Below, one piece after another: positions 28,208-36,930 of a stretch of DNA of 64,000 bases (positions are counted from its first letter, which is position 1; each line of letters begins with the position of its first letter). Origin of the DNA: SKHV01 sp963678565. GTDB taxonomy: Bacteria; Bacteroidota; Bacteroidia; Bacteroidales; Prolixibacteraceae. The notes beneath the pieces were generated by a model that had not been told where the DNA came from, did not search any database, and worked only from the letters and a program-made list of their open reading frames with translations. The position numbers were made by a program, and so were the translations under genes. The DNA lies in assembly GCA_963678565.1 (NCBI GenBank), contig OY782875.1:496001-560000 (forward strand), in the 5' to 3' direction.

Positions 28208-28396
28208 ATGAAAAATATATATAGAAAATTAGCATTCTCATTTTTAATGTTCGGAGCATTTTCTGCTTCACTAATGGCGCAGCCGTTACCTCCAACATCT
28301 CCATCAGGACATCCTATTCCATTAGGAGGAATAAGCATTTTTGCATTAATTATTGCAGGTGTATATACAGTAGTGCGAAAAGATAAAAAGAAATAA
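28208..28396 (+). CDS. small PID-CTERM-like membrane protein
   Basis: A 62-residue protein: a signal peptide (cleavage near LMAQ), a short Pro-rich spacer PLPPTSPSGHP, then IPLGG, a hydrophobic helix ISIFALIIAGVYTVV and a basic tail RKDKKK. The tripartite end (short motif, helix, basic cluster) is that of protein-sorting signals of the PEP-CTERM kind, and resembles the short PID-CTERM proteins of Bacteroidota. It starts 26 bp after the giant T9SS protein and shares its terminator, so it is cotranscribed. Role unknown; the mature piece before the sorting helix would be only about 15 residues. Confidence 0.7.
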   Translation: MKNIYRKLAFSFLMFGAFSASLMAQPLPPTSPSGHPIPLGGISIFALIIAGVYTVVRKDKKK

Positions 28397-28414
28397 AGAA
28401 TATGAAATATAATA

Positions 28415-28449
28415 AGAGGCTGTTCTTATCATAAGGACAGCCTCTTTTT
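28415..28449 (+). terminator. intrinsic terminator of the T9SS protein operon
   Basis: AGAGGCTGTTCTTAT (28415-28429) pairs over its full length with ATAAGGACAGCCTCT (28431-28445), with one G-U pair, then TTTT. Confidence 0.92.
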
Positions 28450-28498
28450 GCTTATCTTAGTATAATTATTTCTAAAAATAAACTTTACAAATAAAGAA

Positions 28499-31400
28499 TT
28501 GCTTTTGAAACTTATCTTTCGTATCGTAGTAATTGTTTTATTCACAACGACTTTTGTCCAAAAAGTGGATGCGATTCAGTTTCGTTCATTTGAACTAAAC
28601 GATAAGCTTCCATCAAATTCGGTACATGCTGTTTTTAAGGATAGCGAAGGGTTTGTATGGATTGGAACACACGATGGATTATGTCGTTATGATGGGCACG
28701 AAATTAAGACATTTAGGGCAAATCCATTTTTTGAAACTGGTTTGTCAAACAATGTTATTAATGCTATTGTAGAAGATAATGATCGTCAAATTTGGATTGC
28801 GACTAATGAGGGGATCAATCTCCTCAATAAACGAGATTTAAATATTTATACAATTGATCACCCAATACTTAGTAAAGTGCCCATTGTTACAATTATACAT
28901 ACGCAAAATGGGGAAATATGGGCAGGAACAAACCAGCATGGCATCTTTAGAATAAAGCCCGATGGAACAATCATCCAATATTCAAAACAAATTGGCTTGC
29001 AATCGAATGATGTTACCTTTCTATATCAGGATTCTAACGGTAATGTTTGGGCTACTTTCTGGATGAATGGTATGACCATGTTTAATCCAGCAACGAATCA
29101 ATTTCATATTTTGCCTTTTCTTGGCAAGTCTAATGCACCATTCAGAATAATTGAGGATCGCAGAAATGAGTTTATCGTTACTACATGGGGTGATGGTATT
29201 TTTCATTTAGACTTGAAAGAATTAGACCGTAATCCGTATAAAAAAATAGATTGTGGTGGAGATGAAAATTTGATTGCTTACAGCATTGTTAAAGATGATA
29301 AGTATAACTATTACTGGTTGATTAATTTTAATGGTGTTTCAATTTTAGAGCGAACAGAAGATTATAAGTTTGATAAAGTAACTGAATTTGAACAAGAATT
29401 AAAGTCTGTTGATAACTTGTATCACTCTGTTTATAAGGACGATTTGGGATCGATTTGGTTTGGAACTATTCGTTCGGGGATTGATCAGGTAATTTTTAAC
29501 GATCCTTTTGTGGAAACAATCGTATTTGAAGATATAAGAGATGAGCTTGGGGCGGTTCCAGATATAGAAAATATACGGTTGTTTAATGACTCTACCTTGT
29601 TTTTATATGTAAATAGGGTTGGAATTTATTTATATAATACATTCACAAAGCAAATACAAAAGCCTTATAGTAAATTTGATACTGCACTTGGTACAGTTAC
29701 CGCAGTCGGTAATATGCATTCTGAAAATTCAATGTTATTGGTAACGCCAGAAGACGGGATTTTCAAATTAAAACAGAATCTTGAAATTGAGGTCGTTAAT
29801 TCAAACATTGATAATTATAAAACTATTGGTCGTGTAAATGTGATTTTTGAAGATGCGAACCACAACATTTGGTTAGGTGGCCGAAAAGGATTGTTTCGAT
29901 TTACAAGTGAAGGCGATATAGAGAATATAAATGTTGCACAGTATATTATTAGTATTGCAGAAGATCAATTAGGTAATATCTGGGTGGGAACAGAGCATGA
30001 TGGCTTATTTAAAGTTAAACTAATAAAGCAAGATAATTCCGATATAAAAGCAAAATATAGTACCAAACACATTGAAGAAACAAAAAATAGTTCAGTTCAA
30101 TGTATTCATGTACGAGAAAATAACGAATTGTATGTTGGTACTTTAGAGGGAAGTATTTTTATAATAAACGAAGACTCCAAAGTAGTCGATATAAATAAAA
30201 AATATTTTATTGTAAATAGTGCTATCCATACAATTAAAGAGGATAAATATGGGATGGTTTGGATCTCTACAATCAAAGAAATTATTCAATATAATCCGCT
30301 TACCAACGAATTTCATTATTATAATAAGGATAATGGTATCGATCTTAAGTCTTTAGGTTATGAAAGCATTGCAACCAACGACGGGCCATTATATTTTGCA
30401 GGTTATGGTGGAATTTGTTCCGTTCATGCGAATCTGAACAGAAATCAAGAGAATAATGAAACTAAGGTTTACATAACCGATATTTATGTTGGAAATAAAC
30501 CGGTATTTTCAAATGAATATGAGAAGTATTATCAGCGAGATGAAAACCGCCTAATATTAGGGCCAGACGATCCTGGTTTTAGTGTTACATTCTCTTCACT
30601 TAATAGTACGAGTAACGAAAAATTGATTTATGCTTATCGATTAAAAGGAGTAGAAAATAATTGGAGTTATACTGCGAATGATAGAAGCTATATAAGTTAT
30701 AGTAACTTAAAGAGGGGCGATTATCTTCTTGAAATAATTGTTTATAATGAACATAAAAAGTGGAGTAATTCATTAACAACTTTGAAAATATACAAAGAAC
30801 CTCCATTTTATTTAACCAATTGGGCATTTTTTATTTATTCAGTTTTACTTGTGTTCATTATTTCTATGTTGTCGGTTGCTGCAGTATTATTCAATAATCG
30901 AAGAATTGAAAAGATTGAGCAAATAAAGTCAGAAGAAATTACACAGATTAAATTAAACTACTTTACAAATATTTCTCACGATCTACTTACACCATTAAGC
31001 ATCATTTCATTATTGGCTGATGAACTATCTCAAAGTGCAGATAAAAAGGCCATGTCAAAAATAATTAAGCACAATGTTACTCGCTTAAAGAGATTAATTC
31101 AACAAGTTTTAGAATTTCGCAAAGTAGATTCAGGGAAACTTCAGTTGAGGATTATTCATAAGGATATTGTTACGTTTATAAAGGAACATGTTTTATTGGG
31201 GTTTCAGCCAATCTTAGATGAAAAGGGAATTACGATTTCAGTTAAATCTGAGTTTGCAAACTACGATGCATTTTTTGATCCCGACAAAATTGACAAGGTG
31301 CTATATAATCTGGTGTCGAATGCAATAAAATTTACAAAAGTAGGTGGCGAGGTTGAGGTTATATTAAACTTTGAAACAGCCGATTCTGTAAATTGGATAA

Positions 31401-32467
31401 AAATAGAAGTTAAGGATACCGGAATTGGAATTGAAAAATCGGAATTGAAGAAAATATTTGATCGTTTTTACATTGTTAAAAATGCAAATAAATTTGAGAG
31501 TAATGGAATTGGATTGGCATTATGCAAAGATTTAGTAGAGATCCATAAAGGCAGTATATCGGTAAAAAGTGAAATTAATGTTGGGAGTTCTTTTTTTGTG
31601 AATATTCCTGTGAGCAAAAATGTTTATTCGAAAAGCGATTTAGAAATAGAAGATATAGAAATAACAAATGATCAGCAATTTTCTAAAAGTAAAGAAGAGG
31701 ATGAAGTGTTTAACACACTATTGTTGGTTGAAGATAATCTTGAACTATTGAACTTTGTTGCTGACAAATTGGAGTCTCGATATAAAGTATACAAGGCTAC
31801 AAATGGGTTCAAAGCACTTGAGCTGGTAAGAGAAAATAGCATCGATGCTATTGTATCGGATGTGATGATGCCTAAAATGAATGGCGTAGAGCTGTGTAAG
31901 GAAATTAAATCGGATTTGGAAACTAGTCATATTCCAATATTGTTGTTAACCGCCAAAACCAGTTCAAAAGCACAAGTTGATTACTTTAATGCCGGAGCCG
32001 AAGCATTTATGCCTAAACCTTTTAAAATGGACGTTCTATTGGCTCGGATCGAAAACATGCTTCAAAAGCGAATTGAGAAACAAGAGGCGTTTAAGCAAAA
32101 TCCAGACATTTCGTTAAGTTCAATGAACGTTGGTAAATTAGATGAAGAATTTCTTACCAATGCAATTGCCATTATTGAGCAAAATATGAGTGATTTTAGC
32201 TTCGATTCGAATGCGCTCTATTCATTATTAAACTGCTCTCAATCTACCTTGTACCGGAAACTAAAATCGTTAACAGGGCTGTCGCCTAATGGCTTGATTA
32301 GCTCGGTACGATTAAAGTTGGCTACCGATTTATTGCATAATTCTAGAATGCAGATAACTGAAATTGCGTATAAAGTAGGGATTGAACCAAAAACTTTTAC
32401 TCGTAAGTTTAAAGCACACTTCAATTGTACTCCAAGTAAATTCCGTCAAGAAAAAACAGGAAATTAA
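28499..32467 (+). CDS. hybrid two-component system regulator (HTCS)
   Basis: A 1322-residue one-piece sensor and regulator. A signal peptide (cleavage near VDA) leads to periplasmic two-bladed propeller repeats (Reg_prop, about 30-690; repeats such as GFVWIGTHDGLCRYDG and GNIWVGTEHDGLFKV), a Y_Y_Y domain (about 700-770), a membrane helix (LTNWAFFIYSVLLVFIISML), HisKA with NISHDLLTPL, HATPase (DTGIGIEKSELKKIFDRFY, SNGIGLALCKDLV), a receiver (LLVEDNLELL, VSDVMMPKMNGVELC with the phospho-Asp) and an AraC-type HTH. HTCS proteins sense glycans and switch on polysaccharide-use genes. There is no in-frame ATG near the start: the frame opens with TTG at 28499. The probable target is the neighbouring surface-protein operon. 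Confidence 0.95.
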   Translation: MLLKLIFRIVVIVLFTTTFVQKVDAIQFRSFELNDKLPSNSVHAVFKDSEGFVWIGTHDGLCRYDGHEIKTFRANPFFETGLSNNVINAIVEDNDRQIWIATNEGINLLNKRDLNIYTIDHPILSKVPIVTIIHTQNGEIWAGTNQHGIFRIKPDGTIIQYSKQIGLQSNDVTFLYQDSNGNVWATFWMNGMTMFNPATNQFHILPFLGKSNAPFRIIEDRRNEFIVTTWGDGIFHLDLKELDRNPYKKIDCGGDENLIAYSIVKDDKYNYYWLINFNGVSILERTEDYKFDKVTEFEQELKSVDNLYHSVYKDDLGSIWFGTIRSGIDQVIFNDPFVETIVFEDIRDELGAVPDIENIRLFNDSTLFLYVNRVGIYLYNTFTKQIQKPYSKFDTALGTVTAVGNMHSENSMLLVTPEDGIFKLKQNLEIEVVNSNIDNYKTIGRVNVIFEDANHNIWLGGRKGLFRFTSEGDIENINVAQYIISIAEDQLGNIWVGTEHDGLFKVKLIKQDNSDIKAKYSTKHIEETKNSSVQCIHVRENNELYVGTLEGSIFIINEDSKVVDINKKYFIVNSAIHTIKEDKYGMVWISTIKEIIQYNPLTNEFHYYNKDNGIDLKSLGYESIATNDGPLYFAGYGGICSVHANLNRNQENNETKVYITDIYVGNKPVFSNEYEKYYQRDENRLILGPDDPGFSVTFSSLNSTSNEKLIYAYRLKGVENNWSYTANDRSYISYSNLKRGDYLLEIIVYNEHKKWSNSLTTLKIYKEPPFYLTNWAFFIYSVLLVFIISMLSVAAVLFNNRRIEKIEQIKSEEITQIKLNYFTNISHDLLTPLSIISLLADELSQSADKKAMSKIIKHNVTRLKRLIQQVLEFRKVDSGKLQLRIIHKDIVTFIKEHVLLGFQPILDEKGITISVKSEFANYDAFFDPDKIDKVLYNLVSNAIKFTKVGGEVEVILNFETADSVNWIKIEVKDTGIGIEKSELKKIFDRFYIVKNANKFESNGIGLALCKDLVEIHKGSISVKSEINVGSSFFVNIPVSKNVYSKSDLEIEDIEITNDQQFSKSKEEDEVFNTLLLVEDNLELLNFVADKLESRYKVYKATNGFKALELVRENSIDAIVSDVMMPKMNGVELCKEIKSDLETSHIPILLLTAKTSSKAQVDYFNAGAEAFMPKPFKMDVLLARIENMLQKRIEKQEAFKQNPDISLSSMNVGKLDEEFLTNAIAIIEQNMSDFSFDSNALYSLLNCSQSTLYRKLKSLTGLSPNGLISSVRLKLATDLLHNSRMQITEIAYKVGIEPKTFTRKFKAHFNCTPSKFRQEKTGN

Positions 32468-32529
32468 GTTTTGGTTTCTCAAAAATGCTCTCGAATTAAT
32501 TGCTTACGGTTTTTTAGATCGTGATGATT

Positions 32530-33036
32530 TTAAACGAATAGCATAATTAAGGCTAAAATAACTCCTGCAATTGAAACATAAACTCCTTTTTTGAAATTCT
32601 TATGGGTTCGGGCGAACATAAAGAATGCCGAAATTGCAAAGAAGAGGAGAGACGATCCAAAGAAAATATTCAGAAAAAACAATGGGCTATTGGTGGTTGC
32701 TTTGTGCAGTTGTTCAAATTTTTGAATGAGGGGTGGAAGCTCTTTTACGGTATAGTCTGCTTCTCCACTAACTTTGTTATAAGTCCCGTTTTCAAAAGTA
32801 ATCAACGCTTCGGTTTCCTCGCTTACTTTGAGATCTCTCATCCGCAAGGCTCGCCCAATTTCATTGCTGGGTAAGTTGGGGGCCAGTTCAACCGTTTTGT
32901 GTTTGGTTATTTTAAATGCATCGGTTTTGCGAAAGATCATTACGATGCCACTAAGTGCATAGATGATCATTATTCCGGCGAGGAAGAAGCCTAAGTAGCG
33001 ATGAAAAATTCTGAATCTTGAATTAATTTTAGCCAT
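32530..33036 (-). CDS. PepSY-associated transmembrane protein
   Basis: A 168-residue membrane protein. It has an N-terminal helix with the PepSY-TM start FRIFHRYLGFFLAGIMIIYALSG, a small periplasmic segment, and two C-terminal helices (SPLFFLNIFFGSSLLFFAISAFFMF and VYVSIAGVILALIMLFV). Proteins of this kind often accompany iron or siderophore uptake and reductase systems, but no such genes are near. It converges on the HTCS gene with about 60 bp between and no clear terminator. Confidence 0.8.
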   Translation of the reverse strand: MAKINSRFRIFHRYLGFFLAGIMIIYALSGIVMIFRKTDAFKITKHKTVELAPNLPSNEIGRALRMRDLKVSEETEALITFENGTYNKVSGEADYTVKELPPLIQKFEQLHKATTNSPLFFLNIFFGSSLLFFAISAFFMFARTHKNFKKGVYVSIAGVILALIMLFV

Positions 33037-33214
33037 AGCATAGGTGTCGGTTATTATCGTTGATATTTGTTGGAAGAAACGTCTTCGCTTGCATATTGTT
33101 TAAATAAATGGTTGGAATTAAGGTAGTACGAGTTTGTTTATAATATTCAAGAACTTGGATGCCCGGTCTATAGAAGGGGAAGGGAAAGGGTTTCGGCAAG
33201 CAAAGCTCCCAGCT

Positions 33215-33237
33215 GGCGCGAGTTTGTAACTCGTGCC
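33215..33237. repeat. REP-like hairpin, left copy
   Basis: GGCGCGAGTT TGT AACTCGTGCC: a 10-bp stem with one G-T pair. It shares the arm sequence CGAGTT/AACTCG with the copy at 33430. Confidence 0.65.
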
Positions 33238-33429
33238 TAAGTACTTATATTTAAGCATAATCAACCAATCGCTTTGCATACAAAACAGCATCTAGAAAAG
33301 AAGTTAAACTATATCGATGAGTAGCCTGTTGTTTCATGACATATTGATCATGAAGAAAATTATCCCGATGGTACTGCCCTTGATTATTTAGGCCAAAAAG
33401 GATTGGTTGAAATAGTTACAATGCTTTAA

Positions 33430-33450
33430 GCACGAGTTGACAACTCGTGC
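33430..33450. repeat. REP-like hairpin, right copy
   Basis: GCACGAGTT GAC AACTCGTGC, a perfect 9-bp stem. The arms match the 33215 copy, so the two may bound a short non-autonomous REP doublet of about 236 bp. Confidence 0.65.
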
Positions 33451-33518
33451 TATGGTTGGGGTAAATGATCGAAAATAATTCGTTGATAAGTTGATTTTAA
33501 AATTTTGAATCATAGAAC

Positions 33519-34088
33519 ATGGCTGATCCACAACATACTCCAATAACTAATTTTCAAGACAAGTTTACAGTCGTTTTATATCGTATTGGTATTATGGTAA
33601 TGGCTGTAGCTGCGATACTATCTGTCGTTAATTATTTTGTACCTATTGAATTCATTCATCAAAGGTTTATTCCTTTGTTTGCTGCAGGGGCCGCATTATC
33701 GAGTGCCCATGTGCATTTGTATGATCCCCGATTCCGCTACTTTATTCCTTTAATGACTTGGATTGGCTTGGTATTATTGGGGTTTAACTCAACGGTAGAA
33801 ATTGAAAATGTACCAACAAGAAATTTATGGTCTTCAATGGCACTCGGATTTTTTTATGCGGGAGCAAGTATGTTTGCCATAAAAGAGCAGTTTTGTTTCA
33901 GAATTCCAGGATTACAATTAGTCCCCATATTTTTATTCATTTCAGTAATTGCTCATTACGTCGATGCCAGTTTAATTGAAATAATTAGTTTATCACCGGC
34001 AGCAATCCTCTTGCTTTGGTTAAGTATTGCGAAATGGAAAATGCCCTTGCATTTTGATATTGGAGATAAATCAAAATATACGGTTTAG
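33519..34088 (+). CDS. uncharacterised multi-pass membrane protein
   Basis: A 189-residue integral membrane protein with about six hydrophobic helices (roughly residues 22-42, 48-62, 70-88, 102-120, 128-146, 152-168). The most distinctive part is SSAHVHLYDPRFRYFIPL, with a His-x-His pair before helix 3, which reminds me of DUF2301-type membrane proteins known mainly from cyanobacteria. I am not certain of that link. The gene lies alone between the REP doublet and the tandem-repeat array. A hairpin AGTTCT...AGAACT at 34141-34165 follows it without a U run. Function unknown. Confidence 0.7.
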   Translation: MADPQHTPITNFQDKFTVVLYRIGIMVMAVAAILSVVNYFVPIEFIHQRFIPLFAAGAALSSAHVHLYDPRFRYFIPLMTWIGLVLLGFNSTVEIENVPTRNLWSSMALGFFYAGASMFAIKEQFCFRIPGLQLVPIFLFISVIAHYVDASLIEIISLSPAAILLLWLSIAKWKMPLHFDIGDKSKYTV

Positions 34089-34215
34089 TGTACTTTGTAT
34101 CGTCGTGCAATTATAATTTCAGTACAAATACTTCCTGCATAGTTCTCTTTTTGTTAAAAAGAACTAGCTGTAAGCACAGTAGGGGCGTAATTGTGCGTAA
34201 AAATGTTTCAAATTT

Positions 34216-34467
34216 GTTAGGAAACGCTCATTTTTAGTTGGTAAGCTGCTTCCTGCCTTTTGCAAAGCTTTCCTCGTAGTTGGTAAGGTTGCGCTTGTTG
34301 TTAGCAGCCTTGCAAGAATCTTCGGTAAAGCCGTCCATTTTTTTGGTAAACTAAACCACGTTTTTTGTAAGCTTCTTCTAACCTCTGGTAAGCATTCCCC
34401 CGAGTCTGGTAAGCATTCCCTCGTATCTGGTAGCCTTTGCCCCGAATCTGGTAGCTATTTCCCCAAA
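34216..34467. repeat. 12-unit degenerate 21-bp tandem repeat
   Basis: Units start at 34216, 34237, 34258, 34279, 34300, 34321, 34342, 34363, 34384, 34405, 34426 and 34447. The last four are best preserved (TCTGGTAAGCATTCCC, TCTGGTAGCCTTTGCC and similar); the left ones have drifted, but TTGGTAA or a close variant keeps the 21-bp phase. Because 21 is a multiple of three, a minus-strand frame (34301-34537) reads as heptads (YQIRGNAYQTRGNAYQ), but the frame ends within the array and I see no other sign that it is a gene. The rest of the gap 34089-34706 holds only weak hairpins (34141-34165, 34174-34196). Confidence 0.85.
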
Positions 34468-34706
34468 CGAAAAAACATCGAAAAATAAAAGAATTTAAAA
34501 GAAAAATAAAATTAGAACTAAAATACAGGTAGTGCATAATATGCAGAAAAACAGATTGATATGGGGGTTGTTTTCTGAAGTGTTTTTATGATTATAATTT
34601 AAAAAAGCCAATGTTGAAAAAAATACGGTAATGTGTATTGATATTTATATAGAAGTGGTTTATATTGAATGGACTGTTTTTCTATAATTAATAAAACTAA
34701 ATTTTT

Positions 34707-35408
34707 ATGACCACAAACTTTAATTTCAGCATGGGGGTACTCACCCAACGAGCCGACAGAATTATTTCATTATTAGAACGAGATTCTGAGCAATTAAGTC
34801 CGTTTGGATACGATGAAACTTTTATTTCCAACTTCACCACTAAGTTAACTACATTCAGAACAATGCCAACCGATAACTATTGGTTGGGGCAACAAATCTT
34901 GAAGACCGAAGCCAAATCGAAAGCTTTGGAGGAGGTCCAAAATCTATTGGTGGATTTACGTTTTCGATGCAAATATGCATTGGGTGAACAGTCGGTTGAG
35001 TATAAATCTTTACGTTTTAACCATATCAAGGATGCCAAAGCAGCCGATCTGATTTTGCTGGTGAATCATATTTGTACCAGTTGTCGAGAAATGATGGATA
35101 AGCTGGCAGCCCGAAACATTACCGAAGCAAATTTGGCAAGTATCGAAGCTGCATCTCAGACGCTCGACGATGCGATTGATGCACAGCAAGAAATGAGATC
35201 GACCCGCGAGGCAAAAACCATTGAGCGTGAGCAAACGGCTAATGAAATTTATGCCACCATTTCGGAAATTTGCGAAGCAGGCAAAAATGTATGGTTGAAT
35301 AAAAACCAAGCATGTTACAACGATTACGTGATCTACGGATCACAAGACAGCATTTCAGAAGATGAAGCTGTTGCCGGTGACGACGAAGACGACGACACAG
35401 CAGCTTGA
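34707..35408 (+). CDS. hypothetical helical protein with acidic tail
   Basis: A 233-residue soluble protein that I do not recognise. It is predicted to be nearly all alpha-helical: a helix-rich body (about 1-200) with heptad-like segments (AANLASIEAASQTLDDAIDAQQ region and EAKTIEREQTANEIYATISE), two clustered Cys pairs (HICTSC at about 119-124 and single Cys near 190 and 202), and a strongly acidic C-terminus (EDEAVAGDDEDDD). There is no signal peptide or membrane helix. A good terminator follows at 35452. It lies next to the 21-bp repeat array; proteins of this general type are familiar to me only as Bacteroidota hypotheticals. Probably a real gene, because the frame is long and GC-richer than the surrounding DNA. 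Confidence 0.7.
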   Translation: MTTNFNFSMGVLTQRADRIISLLERDSEQLSPFGYDETFISNFTTKLTTFRTMPTDNYWLGQQILKTEAKSKALEEVQNLLVDLRFRCKYALGEQSVEYKSLRFNHIKDAKAADLILLVNHICTSCREMMDKLAARNITEANLASIEAASQTLDDAIDAQQEMRSTREAKTIEREQTANEIYATISEICEAGKNVWLNKNQACYNDYVIYGSQDSISEDEAVAGDDEDDDTAA

Positions 35409-35451
35409 TTTTCGACCATGATTGGTGTTTTTTTTTATTTAGGGTTACTAA

Positions 35452-35484
35452 AGAGGCCGCCTCATTGCGAGGTGGCCTTTTGTT
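35452..35484 (+). terminator. intrinsic terminator after the helical hypothetical gene
   Basis: AGGCCGCCTC (35454-35463), loop ATTGC, GAGGTGGCCT (35469-35478), then TTTGTTTTG. It insulates the defence operon from upstream transcription. Confidence 0.85.
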
Positions 35485-35539
35485 TTGTTCGGAAGACGTA
35501 TCTGGTCGTAAACCAGCAATGAATCAAATTAAACATCGA

Positions 35540-35590
35540 TAGCGCGAGCTTGTAGCGATTATTCGCTCGTATTCGGGAGTTCTCGTGCTA
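35540..35590. repeat. REP-like nested palindrome
   Basis: Outer arms TAGCGCGAG (35540-35548) and CTCGTGCTA (35582-35590) enclose an inner hairpin AGCGA TTAT TCGCT (35554-35567). The outer arms share the GCGCGAG / CTCGTGC core with the hairpins at 33215 and 33430. Confidence 0.55.
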
Positions 35591-35648
35591 TTGGGGGGAG
35601 AACGTAACTAAAACTTGTGATGGATACTTACATTTTTATATTAAATTG

Positions 35649-35656
35649 TATTTTTG
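35649..35656 (+). promoter_or_regulatory. -7 box of the defence operon
   Basis: TATTTTTG fits TAnnTTTG and lies 17 bp before the methyltransferase ATG. A weak Shine-Dalgarno-like AAGGA precedes the ATG. No -33 element is clear. Confidence 0.45.
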
Positions 35657-35673
35657 AATAAAAAGAAGGAATA

Positions 35674-36930
35674 ATGAACTTTATAGATTTATTTTCAGGA
35701 GCTGGTGGCTTGTCAGAAGGATTTATTCGGGCAGGTTTTAAGCCTATTGCTCATGTGGAAATAGATAAGGCAGCTTGTAACACAATGATAACCAGAGCTG
35801 CATATCACTATTTGAAAAAGACAAATAATTTTAAGCTCTATCTCGATTATATTCAAAATAAGATATCCAGAACAGAATTATACTCCTTAATTCCTGATAA
35901 TGAAAGGGAATCAGTTATCAATTTGTCAATTGGAGAAGAAAATAATAAAGCAATTTTTGATAAGATTGATTCCTTAAAAGGCAGTAAATCAATTGACTTT
36001 ATAATTGGAGGGCCGCCTTGTCAAGCATATTCGCTTGTTGGGCGTGCAAGAGATGAAAACAGGATGGAGGGTGATTCAAGAAATTATCTTTTTAAAGAGT
36101 ATGCCAAGTTTTTAGATTATTATGAGCCAAGATATTTTGTGTTTGAAAATGTACTTGGTTTATTATCTGCAAAAACAAAAGATGGGAAATCGTATTTTCA
36201 AATGATGCGTGATTTGTTTAAAGAAAAAGGGTATCACACAGAATATAAAGTTTTAGAAGCAAAGGATTTTGGTGTATTACAAAACAGGAAAAGAATAATT
36301 CTTATAGGTAAAAGAAACGGAGAAGAAGGTTTTTATCCAGAATTTGAAAACGTTAAATCAAATGCAACAGTTTCTGAAATCTTTAAAGACCTACCAAAAC
36401 TTCAGGCAGGTGCAGGAGAATATTACAAAACTAAGTATAAACCATACGAAGGAAAATATCTTTTTGAAAGTCATATTAGAAACGGTTTAGATTTTACGAC
36501 ACAACATATTGCAAGACCAAATACAGAACAAGACAAAGGCATATATAAATTAGCCGTTGAAAAATGGGAAGATGGTCAGCAACGATTAAATTACAATGAT
36601 ATTCCAACCAAATGGCAAACGCATAAAAACACCAAATCGTTTGTTGATAGATTCAAGGTTGTTGCGGCAGATTTACCATATTCACAGACCGTTGTGGCTC
36701 ATATTTGTAAAGATGGACATTACTATATTCATCCTGATAAGAATCAAAACCGCTCCCTGACACCAAGAGAAGCAGCAAGACTTCAAACCTTTCCAGATGA
36801 TTTCTTTTTTGAAGGTGTATCTGAAAAGCAAAGCAGAACGGCTGCATATAAACAAATTGGCAATGCTGTCCCTCCGTTAATGGCAGAAAAAATTGCTTTA
36901 AAACTAAAAGAGTTATTTGTAAATGAATGA
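35674..36930 (+). CDS. C5 DNA cytosine methyltransferase
   Basis: A 418-residue 5-methylcytosine methyltransferase with all main motifs in order: I FIDLFSGAGGLSEGF (SAM binding), IV GGPPCQAYS with catalytic Cys116, VI YFVFENVLGL, VIII VLQNRKRIILIG, IX RSLTPREAARLQTFPDDF and X QIGNAVPPLMAEKIA. The target recognition domain lies between VIII and IX (about 225-350). It should protect host DNA at the site recognised by the rest of the operon. Its stop overlaps the next start by 8 bp. This is the first gene of the operon behind the -7 box at 35649. Confidence 0.96.
   Translation: MNFIDLFSGAGGLSEGFIRAGFKPIAHVEIDKAACNTMITRAAYHYLKKTNNFKLYLDYIQNKISRTELYSLIPDNERESVINLSIGEENNKAIFDKIDSLKGSKSIDFIIGGPPCQAYSLVGRARDENRMEGDSRNYLFKEYAKFLDYYEPRYFVFENVLGLLSAKTKDGKSYFQMMRDLFKEKGYHTEYKVLEAKDFGVLQNRKRIILIGKRNGEEGFYPEFENVKSNATVSEIFKDLPKLQAGAGEYYKTKYKPYEGKYLFESHIRNGLDFTTQHIARPNTEQDKGIYKLAVEKWEDGQQRLNYNDIPTKWQTHKNTKSFVDRFKVVAADLPYSQTVVAHICKDGHYYIHPDKNQNRSLTPREAARLQTFPDDFFFEGVSEKQSRTAAYKQIGNAVPPLMAEKIALKLKELFVNE

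Larger units (their letters stand above)
33037..33518. other. 482-bp gap with two REP-like hairpins and a possible coding remnant
   Basis: No intact gene is visible. The gap contains two related hairpins (33215-33237 and 33430-33450). Between them, in the plus frame from about 33340 to 33429, is a short open stretch reading HIDHEENYPDGTALDYLGQKG and a few more residues to a TAA. It has no start codon and looks like the tail of a decayed gene. I cannot name its family. Confidence 0.4.

Noticed and set aside
34301..34537. 78-codon minus-strand frame with YQIRGNA heptads
   Set aside because: It mainly reflects the 21-bp repeat. The repeat array runs past the end of the frame, and no domain or ribosome-binding signal supports a gene. 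Kept as a repeat only.
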